A stretch of DNA of 64,000 bases. Source: Trujillonella endophytica. Its GTDB lineage: Bacteria; Actinomycetota; Actinomycetes; Mycobacteriales; Geodermatophilaceae. The stretch covers positions 301,010-365,009 of the forward strand of contig NZ_FOEE01000004.1 of the NCBI RefSeq assembly GCF_900110555.1. The letters run 5' to 3'. The translations under genes were made by a program, and so were the position numbers. Of the stretch, positions 36,809 through 45,447 are shown in pieces; the first letter of the stretch is position 1; each line of letters opens with the position of its first letter. The notes beneath the pieces are model-generated. The model saw only the letters and a list, made by a program, of their open reading frames with translations. It was not told the origin of the DNA and made no database searches.

Positions 36809-37921
36809 GTGACCGCGACCGACCCGTCCCGCGACACGCCGGACGGCCCCCAGCCGCGGCCCGCCGTCCCCACCAACCGGCCCCGCCCCGCCGGCGCCCC
36901 CCGGTCCGTCCCGAGCCGCCCCCCGGGGCAGCACGCCGTCGTCGACTGCGCCGTCTACGTCGACGGTCGCCGGCAGGCCCCGGTGGAACCCGGGATGGCG
37001 CTGCCGACCGCCGTCGAGCGGGGCGGGTTCGTGTGGCTGGGGCTGTACGAGCCGAGCCAGGGCGAGCTGGAGTCCATCGCCGCCCGCTACGGGCTGCACC
37101 CGCTGGCGGTGGAGGACGCCGTGTTCGCCCACCAGCGGCCGAAGCTGGAGCACTACGACGACGACCTGTTCATGGTGCTCAAGACGGCCACGTACGTGGA
37201 GCACGACCGGCTGACGGCGACCAGCGAGGTGGTCGACACCGGCGAGGTGATGGTCTTCGTCGGCGCGAACTACGTGATCACGGTGCGGCACGGCAAGCAC
37301 AGCGACCTGACCGACCTCCGCCGCCGCCTGGAGCAGGAGCGGGAGCTGTTGTGCCTCGGCCCGGCGGCGGTGCTGTACGCGGTGGCCGACCTCGTCGTCG
37401 ACACCTTCGTCGAGGTGGCCGACGCCGTGCAGGACGACGTCGACGAGCTGGAGGCGTCGGTCTTCAGCTCCGAGCGCACCGACGACATCGGCCGGCTCTA
37501 CCAGCTGAAGCGGGAGCTGATGGCGCTGCGCCGGGCGGTCGCGCCGCTGGAGGTCCCGCTGCAGAAGCTGTCGGAGCGCCAGATCGACGTCGTCCCCGAG
37601 GCGATGCGCTCCTACTTCCGCGACGTGCTCGATCACGCCATCCGGGTCCGCGACGGGGTCACCGGCCTCGACGAGCTGCTGTCGTCGATCCTGCAGGCGT
37701 CGCTGGCCCGCACGCAGATGACCGACAACGAGGACATGCGCAAGATCTCGGCATGGGCGGGCATCATCGCCGTCCCCACCGCGATCGCCGGGATCTACGG
37801 GATGAACTTCGAGTTCATGCCGGAGCTCGAGTGGCGCTACGGCTACCCGCTGGTGCTCCTGGTGATCCTGCTGTCCTGCGCGTTGCTGTACCGGGGCTTC
37901 AAGCGCAACGGCTGGCTGTAA
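36809..37921 (+). CDS. corA: CorA-type magnesium/cobalt transporter
   Basis: 370 aa. A cytoplasmic domain of about 310 residues with two long helices is followed by two C-terminal membrane helices joined by the signature YGMNFEFMPE (GMN near residue 330). These homopentameric channels import Mg2+ (or Co2+/Ni2+). The first 60 residues are a Pro/Arg-rich tail. GTG at 36809 has GGAGAGG upstream. No Mg-sensing leader was recognised in the 119-base divergent region. Confidence 0.92.
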   Translation: MTATDPSRDTPDGPQPRPAVPTNRPRPAGAPRSVPSRPPGQHAVVDCAVYVDGRRQAPVEPGMALPTAVERGGFVWLGLYEPSQGELESIAARYGLHPLAVEDAVFAHQRPKLEHYDDDLFMVLKTATYVEHDRLTATSEVVDTGEVMVFVGANYVITVRHGKHSDLTDLRRRLEQERELLCLGPAAVLYAVADLVVDTFVEVADAVQDDVDELEASVFSSERTDDIGRLYQLKRELMALRRAVAPLEVPLQKLSERQIDVVPEAMRSYFRDVLDHAIRVRDGVTGLDELLSSILQASLARTQMTDNEDMRKISAWAGIIAVPTAIAGIYGMNFEFMPELEWRYGYPLVLLVILLSCALLYRGFKRNGWL

Positions 37922-37964
37922 CACGGCCTTCCGCGGCTCACGCGCCGCCCGCTCGCCGCTCGAC

Positions 37965-38029
37965 CGAGGCATAGGAAGCTTTCCCCACGTCTTCGCCGCC
38001 GAGACGTGGGGTTTGCTTCCTATGCCTCG
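37965..38029. repeat. Long hairpin, left flank of the DUF559 gene
   Basis: Arms 37965-37992 and 38002-38029 are complementary apart from one three-base internal bulge (TTT opposite TTT), enclosing a nine-base loop. The outer arm begins CGAGGCATAGGAAGC. It shares sequence with the hairpin at 39061-39121, which flanks the other side of the same gene. Confidence 0.85.
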
Positions 38030-38129
38030 ACCGTCCGCGGCGGATCGCGCGGTCATCCACACCGCGGCCGGTTTCCACAGGTCGCCAACGCCCACCGCTG
38101 AGGGCTGCTGGACCCCGCACCTTCCAGCG

Positions 38130-39068
38130 ATGCAGTGGAGTGACCTCATCAGCGCCGTCCTGGCGCAGCACGGCGGGCTGGCGACCCGCCGCGACTTGCT
38201 GGCCCGCGTCCCCGAGACGGTGCTGGACGGGCATGTGGGCCGCCGGACCCTCATCCGCGTCTTCCCGCACGTCTACGTCCGGGCCGGCACCGCGGTATCC
38301 GACGACCTCCTCCTCCGGGCCGCGCTCCGCCACACCGGACCGGTCGCGGCGCTCAGCCACACGACGGCGCTGTCCGTGTGGGGCCTGGTCCCCCTCGAGC
38401 GCCCCCTACACCTGACGGTCGACCAGTCCGTGCGGAGAGCTGGGTCCGTCGATCTCGTCGTCCATCGTCGGATCGGCTTCCGACCGGAGGCTCCTCAGTG
38501 CGTCGAACGGAACGGGCTGCGGGTGACGACACTCCCCCGCAGCCTCGTCGACGCCTGGCCGCTCCTCCCGGTGCCCGACCGGCGACCCCTCCTCCTCGAT
38601 GCGGCGCGCCAGCGCGTCGTCGCACCGGAGCCCCTCAGGCGAGCACTAGCGGAGCGACCCAACGTGGGCGGTCACCGCGCGCTGGCCGAGGCCATCGACC
38701 TGGTCGAGGACGGCTGCCAGAGCGAACTCGAGGCGCACGGCGTCCTGAACGTCTTCCGGCACCGCTCACTGCCGAAGGGCGTCGGGCAGTACCGGCTGGA
38801 TCTTCCTCAGGGCCGGGTGCGCCTCGACCGCGCCTGGCCGGAGGTCAAGCTGGCGGTCGAGCTGGATGGGGCCAAGCACCACACGTCACCCGAGGACCGC
38901 CGCCGTGACCTAGCACGGGACACCGCGCTCGCCGCGATGGGGTGGGTCGTGCTCCGGTTCACCTACGCGGACGTCCTGCGCGACCCGGAGGGCGTGCGTC
39001 GTCGCGTCCTGGAGGTGTACGCCGCGCGCGCCGCCCAGCTGCGAGTCGGGAGCAGCGCCCAGGCATAG
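38130..39068 (+). CDS. AbiEi-like N-terminus with DUF559 (Vsr-like) endonuclease domain
   Basis: 312 aa. Residues about 5-120 resemble the AbiEi/type IV antitoxin winged-helix region (GGLATRRDLLARVP, then FPHVYVRAG and LSHTTALSVWGL). Residues about 190-300 form a DUF559 domain with SELE near 196, a following basic strand, VELDGAKHH near 243 and WVVLRFTYADVL, the order of acidic residues seen in very-short-patch-repair-like nucleases. Function is unproven; homologs are multi-copy in related actinobacteria (recalled). It contains three CTA leucine codons (rare at this GC), suggesting transfer. Its TAG stop lies inside the right hairpin. The ATG at 38130 is preferred to one at 38013, whose extension starts inside the left hairpin. 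Confidence 0.8.
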   Translation: MQWSDLISAVLAQHGGLATRRDLLARVPETVLDGHVGRRTLIRVFPHVYVRAGTAVSDDLLLRAALRHTGPVAALSHTTALSVWGLVPLERPLHLTVDQSVRRAGSVDLVVHRRIGFRPEAPQCVERNGLRVTTLPRSLVDAWPLLPVPDRRPLLLDAARQRVVAPEPLRRALAERPNVGGHRALAEAIDLVEDGCQSELEAHGVLNVFRHRSLPKGVGQYRLDLPQGRVRLDRAWPEVKLAVELDGAKHHTSPEDRRRDLARDTALAAMGWVVLRFTYADVLRDPEGVRRRVLEVYAARAAQLRVGSSAQA

Positions 39069-39121
39069 GAGGCTTTCCCCACGTCTGCGTGGCCAGGACG
39101 CAGGGAAAGCCTCCTATGCCT
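39061..39121. repeat. Long hairpin, right flank of the DUF559 gene
   Basis: Outer arms 39061-39080 and 39102-39121 pair at 19 of 20 positions, with an inner TGCGT/ACGCA stem. Both arms read AGGCATAG from outside in, and each supplies the TAG stop of one of the two convergent genes (DUF559 gene and rsmI). It probably works as a two-way terminator. Confidence 0.88.
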
Positions 39122-39968
39122 CGGACGTCGAGCCGCCCTTCGCGGCGACGACGGCGTCGTAGACCGTGCGCCGCGGCAGCCCGGTACGGACGACGACGGC
39201 GCGGATCGCGTCCTTGCGCGTGGCACCCGCGGCCTCCTCGGCGGCGACCTCCGCGGCGAGCTCCGCGGGCGTCCGCTCCACCGCCACCTCGGGCGCTCCG
39301 CCGACCACCAGCGTGATCTCCCCGCGCACCCCCTCGGCGGCCCACGCGGCGAGCTCCGCCAGCGAGCCGCGCCGGATCTCCTCGTAGGTCTTGGTGAGCT
39401 CCCGGCAGACGGCGGCGGGCCGGTCCGCACCGAGGGCCGCGGCCGCGTCGGTCAGCGCGTCGGCCAGCCGGTGCGGGGACTCGAAGAAGACCATCGTGCG
39501 CCGCTCCCCCGCCAGCGCCGCCAGCGCCGAGCGCCGCTCCCCGCCCTTGCGCGGCAGGAACCCCTCGAAGCAGAACCGGTCGACCGGCAGGCCGCTGACC
39601 GCGAGCGCGGTCGTCACCGCCGACGGGCCGGGCACGGAGGTGACCGGCACGCCGGCGTCGATCGCAGCCCGGACCAGCGTGTACCCGGGGTCGGACACCG
39701 ACGGCATGCCCGCGTCGGTGAGCAGCAGCACCGTCGCCCCGCCGGCGAGGGCGTCCAGCAGCCCGGGCAGCCGGGCGAGCTCGACCGACTCGTGGAAGGT
39801 CACGACCCGGCCGGTGAACGTCACCCCCAGGTCGGCGGCCAGGCGGTGCAGGCGGCGGGTGTCCTCCACGGCGAGGACGTCGGCCGAGGCCAGCACCTCG
39901 CGCAGCCGCGGGCCGACGTCGCCGGGCTGCCCGAGCGGCGCCCCACCGAGCACCAGCCGTCCCGTCAC
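39114..39968 (-). CDS. rsmI: 16S rRNA (cytidine1402-2'-O)-methyltransferase
   Basis: 284 aa, normal for the family. It methylates the ribose of C1402 in the ribosomal P site. SAM-binding and family motifs are VLAVEDTRRL, LLTDAGMPSVSDPG, VPGPSAV and FEGFLPRKG. Its TAG stop is embedded in the hairpin at 39061-39121. The divergent pmt gene starts 137 bases away, the same neighbours as in mycobacteria. Confidence 0.94.
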   Translation of the reverse strand: MTGRLVLGGAPLGQPGDVGPRLREVLASADVLAVEDTRRLHRLAADLGVTFTGRVVTFHESVELARLPGLLDALAGGATVLLLTDAGMPSVSDPGYTLVRAAIDAGVPVTSVPGPSAVTTALAVSGLPVDRFCFEGFLPRKGGERRSALAALAGERRTMVFFESPHRLADALTDAAAALGADRPAAVCRELTKTYEEIRRGSLAELAAWAAEGVRGEITLVVGGAPEVAVERTPAELAAEVAAEEAAGATRKDAIRAVVVRTGLPRRTVYDAVVAAKGGSTSEA

Positions 39969-40105
39969 GGCGCCGAGCCTGTCACGGCTCGACGGCCGGC
40001 CGCCCCGGACCCAGCGGCCGGCCGCCCCGGGCCCTCCCCCAGCGGGCCCGGCACGGGCCCGCGAGTGCGGCGGGGACGGGCCGGCCGGTCACTACCCTGT
40101 GCCCC

Positions 40106-41620
40106 ATGGCGGTCCTGGCTCCCGAACGCGCGGAGCAGCAGCCGGCACCGCGCCCGCCGAGGCGGCGCCTCCCGCTCCGCCGGCTCGACCGCATCCCGCC
40201 GCTGCCCGGCGACAACCGGCTGGCCTGGGTGCTCACGGCGGTCCTGGGCGTGGCCACGTTCGTCAGCCGGATCTGGGACATCAGCTACCCGCGCGACCTG
40301 CTCTTCGACGAGGCGTACTACCCCCCCGAGGGCCAGGAGCTGCTGACCTGGGGGCACGAGTACAACCGCGGCTACACTTTCATCGTCCACCCGCCGCTGG
40401 GGAAGTGGCTGATCGCGCTCGGGATCAAGGCCTTCGGCTACGACTCCTTCGGCTGGCGCGTCCCGTCGGCGGTCGCGGGCACGATCGCCGTCGTCGTCCT
40501 CGTCCGGCTGGGCCGCCGGCTGACCGGCTCGACGCTGCTGGGCCTGGTCGCCGGCCTGCTGCTGGCGCTGGACGGGTTCTCCTTCACCCTGTCGCGGATC
40601 GGCCTGCTCGACGTCTTCCTGCAGGTCTTCGTGCTCTCCGCGGTCGCCTGCCTGGTCGTCGACCGCGACCGGGTGCGCGCCCGCGTGCGGGCGCTCGGCG
40701 AGGTGCCCCGCGCCGGCTTCCCCCTGGGCCCGCGCGGCTGGCGGCTCGCCGCGGGGTTCCTCTTCGGCTGCGCGTGCTCGGTCAAGTGGAGCGGCGTGTG
40801 GTTCCTGGCCTTCGCCGCCGTCCTGTCGCTGTTCTGGGACCGCGCCGCCTGGCGGGACGCCGGCGTTCCGCGGCCGACCCTCGTCGCGCTGCGCAGGGGC
40901 CTGCCGGGGGCGGCGTGGGCGCTGGCCGCCGTGCCGGTGCTGACCTACGTCGCGAGCTTCACCGGCTGGTTCCTCGGCGAGACCTCGCAGGGCAAGGCGT
41001 GGGCCCAGCAGAACCCCGACACCGCCTTCCCGTGGATCCCCGACGCCGTGCGCTCGCTGTGGCACCAGCACGCGGAGTGGCTGGACTTCCACACCGGCCT
41101 CTCCTCGCCGCACCCCTGGGAGTCGGGCCCGTGGACGTGGCTGGTCAACGGCCGGCCGATCCTGCTGTGGAACCCGCAGGGGCTGACCGACTCCGGCGGC
41201 GACCAGGTGGTCCGCTACATCCTCATGGTGGGGACGCCGACGCTCTGGTTCGCCTTCGTCCCCGCGCTGCTCTGGCTGGCCTGGCGCGTCGCCGCCCGGC
41301 GCGACCCGGCGGCGATCCTGCTCGCGGTGGTGATCGCCGCCGGCTGGGGCACGTGGTTCCTCGACGCCGACCGCACCATGTTCGTCTTCTACATGGCGCC
41401 GGTCGTGCCGTTCTTCGTGCTCGCCGTGGTGCTCGTGCTGCAGGACGCGCTCGGCCCGGCCACCGCGTCGGCCACCCGCCGCCAGGCCGGGCTGGCGGCG
41501 GTCAGCCTGTACGTGGGCATCGTCGCGGCCACCTTCGTCTTCTTCCACCCCGTGCTCACCGGGCAGCCGCTGTCGCACGAGGAGTGGCTGGCGCGGATGT
41601 GGTTCCCCTCCTGGTTCTGA
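40106..41620 (+). CDS. pmt: Dolichyl/polyprenyl-phosphate-mannose protein O-mannosyltransferase
   Basis: 504 aa GT39 enzyme with about eleven membrane helices. The first luminal loop carries FDEAYYPPEGQELL (the catalytic Asp-Glu region) and HPPLGKWLIALGIKAFG, both typical of Pmt. It transfers mannose from polyprenyl-P-mannose to Ser/Thr of proteins being secreted through Sec. Likely local substrates are the secreted multidomain proteins encoded in this window. Convergent with the sugar dehydrogenase gene (12-base gap). Confidence 0.92.
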   Translation: MAVLAPERAEQQPAPRPPRRRLPLRRLDRIPPLPGDNRLAWVLTAVLGVATFVSRIWDISYPRDLLFDEAYYPPEGQELLTWGHEYNRGYTFIVHPPLGKWLIALGIKAFGYDSFGWRVPSAVAGTIAVVVLVRLGRRLTGSTLLGLVAGLLLALDGFSFTLSRIGLLDVFLQVFVLSAVACLVVDRDRVRARVRALGEVPRAGFPLGPRGWRLAAGFLFGCACSVKWSGVWFLAFAAVLSLFWDRAAWRDAGVPRPTLVALRRGLPGAAWALAAVPVLTYVASFTGWFLGETSQGKAWAQQNPDTAFPWIPDAVRSLWHQHAEWLDFHTGLSSPHPWESGPWTWLVNGRPILLWNPQGLTDSGGDQVVRYILMVGTPTLWFAFVPALLWLAWRVAARRDPAAILLAVVIAAGWGTWFLDADRTMFVFYMAPVVPFFVLAVVLVLQDALGPATASATRRQAGLAAVSLYVGIVAATFVFFHPVLTGQPLSHEEWLARMWFPSWF

Positions 41621-41632
41621 GCCTGGCCCCGC

Positions 41633-44440
41633 TCAGTACCTGCGGTCGATCACCTGACCGGTGCGCGCGTCCCAGGTGATGTAGCCGCGCTCGAAGTCCG
41701 ACCGCCGTCCGCCGGGGATCGAGTACTCGCCGCTGATCGGGTAGCCCAGGTAGGACAGCTCCCATCCCAGGCCCCGCCAGCGGGCGAGGATCGCCCCGTA
41801 GACGGCGTGGGCGCCGGTCCGCGGCGTCCAGTAGATCGAGCCGCCCTCGAAGTGGTTGAAGCGGCCGATCCGGTCCGGCGTCGACGTCTCGTCGGTCAGC
41901 GGGAAGGCCAGCAGCCCGCCCTCCCAGCCCATCCGCGCCCAGGCCTGGTAGATGGCGCCGTACACGCTGCGCGGGCCGAAGCCGGGCCGCCAGTAGATGC
42001 CGCCGTTCTGGAAGTCGTTGTACCGCCCGCGGCCGTTGGGCGTGGTCAGCTCCGAGGTCCTCGGGTAGCCGTGCGGGCCGAGCTCCCAGCCCAGCGCCGC
42101 CCACAGCCCGCGGATCTCGCCGTACACCGCGTGCGCGCCGGTCTCCGGCGTCCAGTAGACCGACGAGGTGTTGAGCCGGAAGTGGTTGTACCGGCCGCGG
42201 CCGTCGGGCGTCGTCGTCTCGTCGGTGACCGGCTCGCCCAGGACGACGTGGCCGCCGATGGCGAGGTAGGTCATCAGGATGGCGCCGTGCACCTCGCGCA
42301 CCCCGGCGGCCGGTGACCAGTACAGGCGCCCGAACTGGTGGATGCGGTACCGCACGGCGGCGTCGCCGGACTCCACGGCCGTCGGTTCGCCCAGGAGGGT
42401 GCGCAGCGCCGGCTCGGCCGCGTACCGCCGGTCGATGGGCGTCAGGTAGGTCGAGGCCAGCGTGAGGTCGCCGTCGGGCATCACGAGGTCGCGCTGCCGG
42501 GGGGCGCCGTCGTTCCACCGCTCGAACGTGGCGACGTCGTCGCTGGCCACCGCAGCGGCGGCGATCGAGACCCGGGCGCCGGCGGTGACCTGCGCGGTCG
42601 ATCGCGCCACCCCGTTGACGGTCATGGCGGCCGGGACGGAGGCCGTGAGCGTGAGGGTGCGCAGCCGCGGCCGGGCGACGAAGCTCGCCTCGGTCCGGAC
42701 GCCGCGGGCATCGGTCGCCGAGGCGACGACGGACAGGCTGGTCTGGTCGCCGTGGTCGTCGAAGGGCCGGTCGAAGACCTCCCCGGGGAAGGTCTCGCCC
42801 GGGTGGTCGTGGCAGTAGTCGGCGCTGCAGTGCACGACGAGGATCCGCCAGGTGACGGTCAGCGGCGCGCCGGCGGAGTCCCTCGCGGTGGCCCGGGCCT
42901 GGACGCGGTTGCCCACCGCGAAGGTGGTCGTGGGCGCCGGCGCGGTGAGCACGAGGGTCGGTGCGGCCGCCGCCGGCGCGACCGTGAAGTCCTTCGTGCC
43001 GGTGGCCCCCAGGGCGTCGGTCACGGTCAGCCGCACCGTCGTCGTCGCCGGCGCCGTCGCGGGGTAGGTCCTGCTCACCCGCACCCCGGTGCCGGTGGTG
43101 CCGTCCCCGAAGTCCCACCGGTAGGTCAGGGCGTCGCCGTCGAGGTCGGTGGAGCGACTCGCGTCGAAGGAGACCGTCCGGGTGGCGGCGTCCGTCGTGA
43201 ACGTGGCATCCGCCGTGGGCGGCCGGTTGCCCGGGACGTAGACCAGGCGCCTGAGCACGCTGCCGCCGATGTCGGCGTAGACGATGTCGCCGTTGGCGGC
43301 CGTGGCGAACGCCGCTGGCAGCCCGTTCTCGCCGCCGAAGCCGGCGGCCTCGGGCTCCCGGGTCACCCGGCCCTGGGCGTCGTAGCGCAGCGTGTAGATC
43401 CGCCCCGACGCGTAGTCGCCGAAGAAGTAGGCGCCCCGGTAAGCCTCCGGGTAGGACGACCCCGTGTAGACGATGCCGCCGGTGACGCTGGTGCCCATCG
43501 GCCCGTGCACGTAGGTGTACAGCGGGGCGGCGTTGGTCACGCCCGCGCAGCCGGGCAGGTCGCGGTAGCCCCCGGTCGTGGTGGCGCCCTCCCAGCACGG
43601 CCAGCCGTAGTTGGCGCCGGGCCGGACGAGGTCGACCTCCTCCCAGGTGTTCCAGCCGACGTCGCCGACGACCGGCGCGCCCGAGGTCGGGTCCAGGCTC
43701 ATCCGGAACGGGCTGCGGAACCCGCTGGCGTACACCCGGCTCCGCCACGACTGCGGGGCGGCCGCGTCGTAGTACGGGTTGCCGGGGACACCGCGGCCGT
43801 CGGGCAGGACGTGCAGCACCTTCCCGTAGCCCTGGTCGACGTCCAGCGCGCGCAGCGCCAGCGGGTCGACCACGCGGAAGTCCGCGGCGTCGCCGACGGT
43901 CACCCACAGCGTGCCGTCGGCCGCGACGACGATGTCGGTGAGCGCGTGGACGTCGGCGTCCTGCCGCAGCTCGAAGATCACGCGCTCGGCGGCGAGCCCG
44001 GTGGGCTCCGGGGAGCCGGTCACCGTCCACGAGCTCAGCCGCGTCGTCCAGAGGCCGTTCACGTTCAGCGTGCGGGCCGTGTAGACCCGCTGGGACGTCG
44101 GGTAGTCCGCGGCGACCGCGATGCCGGTCAGCCCCAGGTCGGAGGTCGTGACGACGGCGAGGGTGGCCAGCGTCCGGGGTGCCCCGGCGGCCGAGACCCA
44201 GGCGACGCGGCCGTTCTTGCCCGTCGTGAGGTAGCTGCCGTCGGGCAGGAACTCGACGTCGGTGAGGACCTCGCTCTGGCCGCTGGGCAGGTCGCGGACG
44301 ACGAACCCGGCGGGCAGGTACGGCGCGGCCGACGCCGTCCTCGCCGGGAGCACCGCGAGGACCCCCGCGACGAGGGCGAGGACGAGACCCCAGCGCAGCG
44401 CGAGCCGGACGACGGCCGGGCCCGCACGTCGCGTCTCCAT
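41633..44440 (-). CDS. Secreted PQQ-type sugar dehydrogenase domain fused to PKD and LGFP repeats
   Basis: 935 aa. A signal peptide ends near residue 38 (ASA/AP). Residues about 45-400 form a soluble glucose/sorbosone-dehydrogenase-like propeller (VEFLPDGSYLTTGKNG, GYGKVLHVLPDG, NYGWPCWEG, FFGDYASGRIYTL). A PKD domain follows (about 406-490, YRWDFGDG), then an all-beta segment (about 493-670) and five LGFP-type repeats (about 673-935) marked by YW motifs (RLYWSP, SVYWTP, GIYWRP, SIYWTP, YITWDA). LGFP repeats bind the actinobacterial cell envelope, so it is probably a wall-attached oxidoreductase or carbohydrate-binding protein. Its cofactor use is unproven. Confidence 0.88.
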   Translation of the reverse strand: METRRAGPAVVRLALRWGLVLALVAGVLAVLPARTASAAPYLPAGFVVRDLPSGQSEVLTDVEFLPDGSYLTTGKNGRVAWVSAAGAPRTLATLAVVTTSDLGLTGIAVAADYPTSQRVYTARTLNVNGLWTTRLSSWTVTGSPEPTGLAAERVIFELRQDADVHALTDIVVAADGTLWVTVGDAADFRVVDPLALRALDVDQGYGKVLHVLPDGRGVPGNPYYDAAAPQSWRSRVYASGFRSPFRMSLDPTSGAPVVGDVGWNTWEEVDLVRPGANYGWPCWEGATTTGGYRDLPGCAGVTNAAPLYTYVHGPMGTSVTGGIVYTGSSYPEAYRGAYFFGDYASGRIYTLRYDAQGRVTREPEAAGFGGENGLPAAFATAANGDIVYADIGGSVLRRLVYVPGNRPPTADATFTTDAATRTVSFDASRSTDLDGDALTYRWDFGDGTTGTGVRVSRTYPATAPATTTVRLTVTDALGATGTKDFTVAPAAAAPTLVLTAPAPTTTFAVGNRVQARATARDSAGAPLTVTWRILVVHCSADYCHDHPGETFPGEVFDRPFDDHGDQTSLSVVASATDARGVRTEASFVARPRLRTLTLTASVPAAMTVNGVARSTAQVTAGARVSIAAAAVASDDVATFERWNDGAPRQRDLVMPDGDLTLASTYLTPIDRRYAAEPALRTLLGEPTAVESGDAAVRYRIHQFGRLYWSPAAGVREVHGAILMTYLAIGGHVVLGEPVTDETTTPDGRGRYNHFRLNTSSVYWTPETGAHAVYGEIRGLWAALGWELGPHGYPRTSELTTPNGRGRYNDFQNGGIYWRPGFGPRSVYGAIYQAWARMGWEGGLLAFPLTDETSTPDRIGRFNHFEGGSIYWTPRTGAHAVYGAILARWRGLGWELSYLGYPISGEYSIPGGRRSDFERGYITWDARTGQVIDRRY

Positions 44441-44649
44441 GGTCACGGAGTGTGATCGCCTGTCGACCGACCTGCCCACCCGAACGCCGCCGTCTCCCCG
44501 GATCCGGCCGCCCGGGGGCGCCGACATCGGCGCTGCGCTCCGCGGGAGGACCCTCGTCGTCACAGTCAGTGAGGAAATCGACGCGCATCGCCCCTCGCCG
44601 GTGCGGTCGTCCCCTACGGTGGCCCGGAGGAGCCGACGAGGGGACGACG

Positions 44650-45444
44650 ATGACCAGCGCTGCTGCCCGGCCCGCCGTGCTGACCGAGCTGGACGGCGAC
44701 GTCTGGCGGATCACGCTGGATCGTCCGGAGACGGGCAACGCCATCGACCCGCAGCTGGCCGCCGAGCTCGCCGCCGGGTTCCGCGCGCGCCCCGACCCCG
44801 CGCGGACAGTGCTGCTGCTGGCGAACGGGCCGCGGTTCAGCGTGGGCGGCGACGTGCGGCTGTTCGCCGCGGCCGACGACCCCTCCCGGGTGGTGGGGCA
44901 GCTCGCCGAGGAGTGGCACGGGGTGGTGCGTGCGGCGCTCTACTCGCCGGTGCCCGTGGTGGCCGGCGTCCAGGGCGCGGTGGCCGGCGCCGCGGTCGGT
45001 CTGATCGGCGCCTGCGACATCGTGCTGTGCGCCCGCTCGACGAAGATCCGGCCGGCCTACGGGGCCATCGGCCTCTCGCCGGACGGCGGCACCTCCTGGG
45101 CCCTGACCCGGGCCCTCGGCGCCCCGCGGACGCTCGACCTGTGCCTCACCAACGGCTCCCTGACGGCCGCGGAGGCCCACGCCGCCGGCCTGGTCGCCCG
45201 CCTGGTCGAGGACGAGGAGGTGCACGACGCCGCGATCACCCTCGCGCACGCCGTGGCGGCCGGTCCGGTGCGCGCGATGGTGCGCACCCGCTCGCTGGTC
45301 CGGCAGGCGGCGATCACCACCCTGGAGCAGCAGCTCGACGAGGAGGCCCGGCTCATCGCCGAGTCGGCGGGCGACCCCGAGGGGCGCGAGGGCATCCGGG
45401 CGTTCGTCGAGAAGCGCAGCCCGGACTTCCGCGACGCCCGCTGA
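44650..45444 (+). CDS. Enoyl-CoA hydratase/isomerase family protein
   Basis: 264 aa crotonase fold. The oxyanion-hole segments are FSVGGDVRLF and the GAVAGAAVGLIGACD region, followed by IGLSPDGGTSWALTRALG. The position normally holding the first catalytic Glu reads Gly/Ala, while the second region has SPDGG, so it could be an isomerase or hydratase of unknown substrate. GACGACG lies before the ATG. Divergent from the sugar dehydrogenase gene, convergent with DAHP synthase. Confidence 0.87.
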   Translation: MTSAAARPAVLTELDGDVWRITLDRPETGNAIDPQLAAELAAGFRARPDPARTVLLLANGPRFSVGGDVRLFAAADDPSRVVGQLAEEWHGVVRAALYSPVPVVAGVQGAVAGAAVGLIGACDIVLCARSTKIRPAYGAIGLSPDGGTSWALTRALGAPRTLDLCLTNGSLTAAEAHAAGLVARLVEDEEVHDAAITLAHAVAAGPVRAMVRTRSLVRQAAITTLEQQLDEEARLIAESAGDPEGREGIRAFVEKRSPDFRDAR

Positions 45445-45447
45445 CGG

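Noticed and set aside
38013..38129. Upstream ATG extension of the DUF559 protein
   Set aside because: It begins inside the left hairpin and adds a sequence without domain character; ATG at 38130 starts the conserved region.
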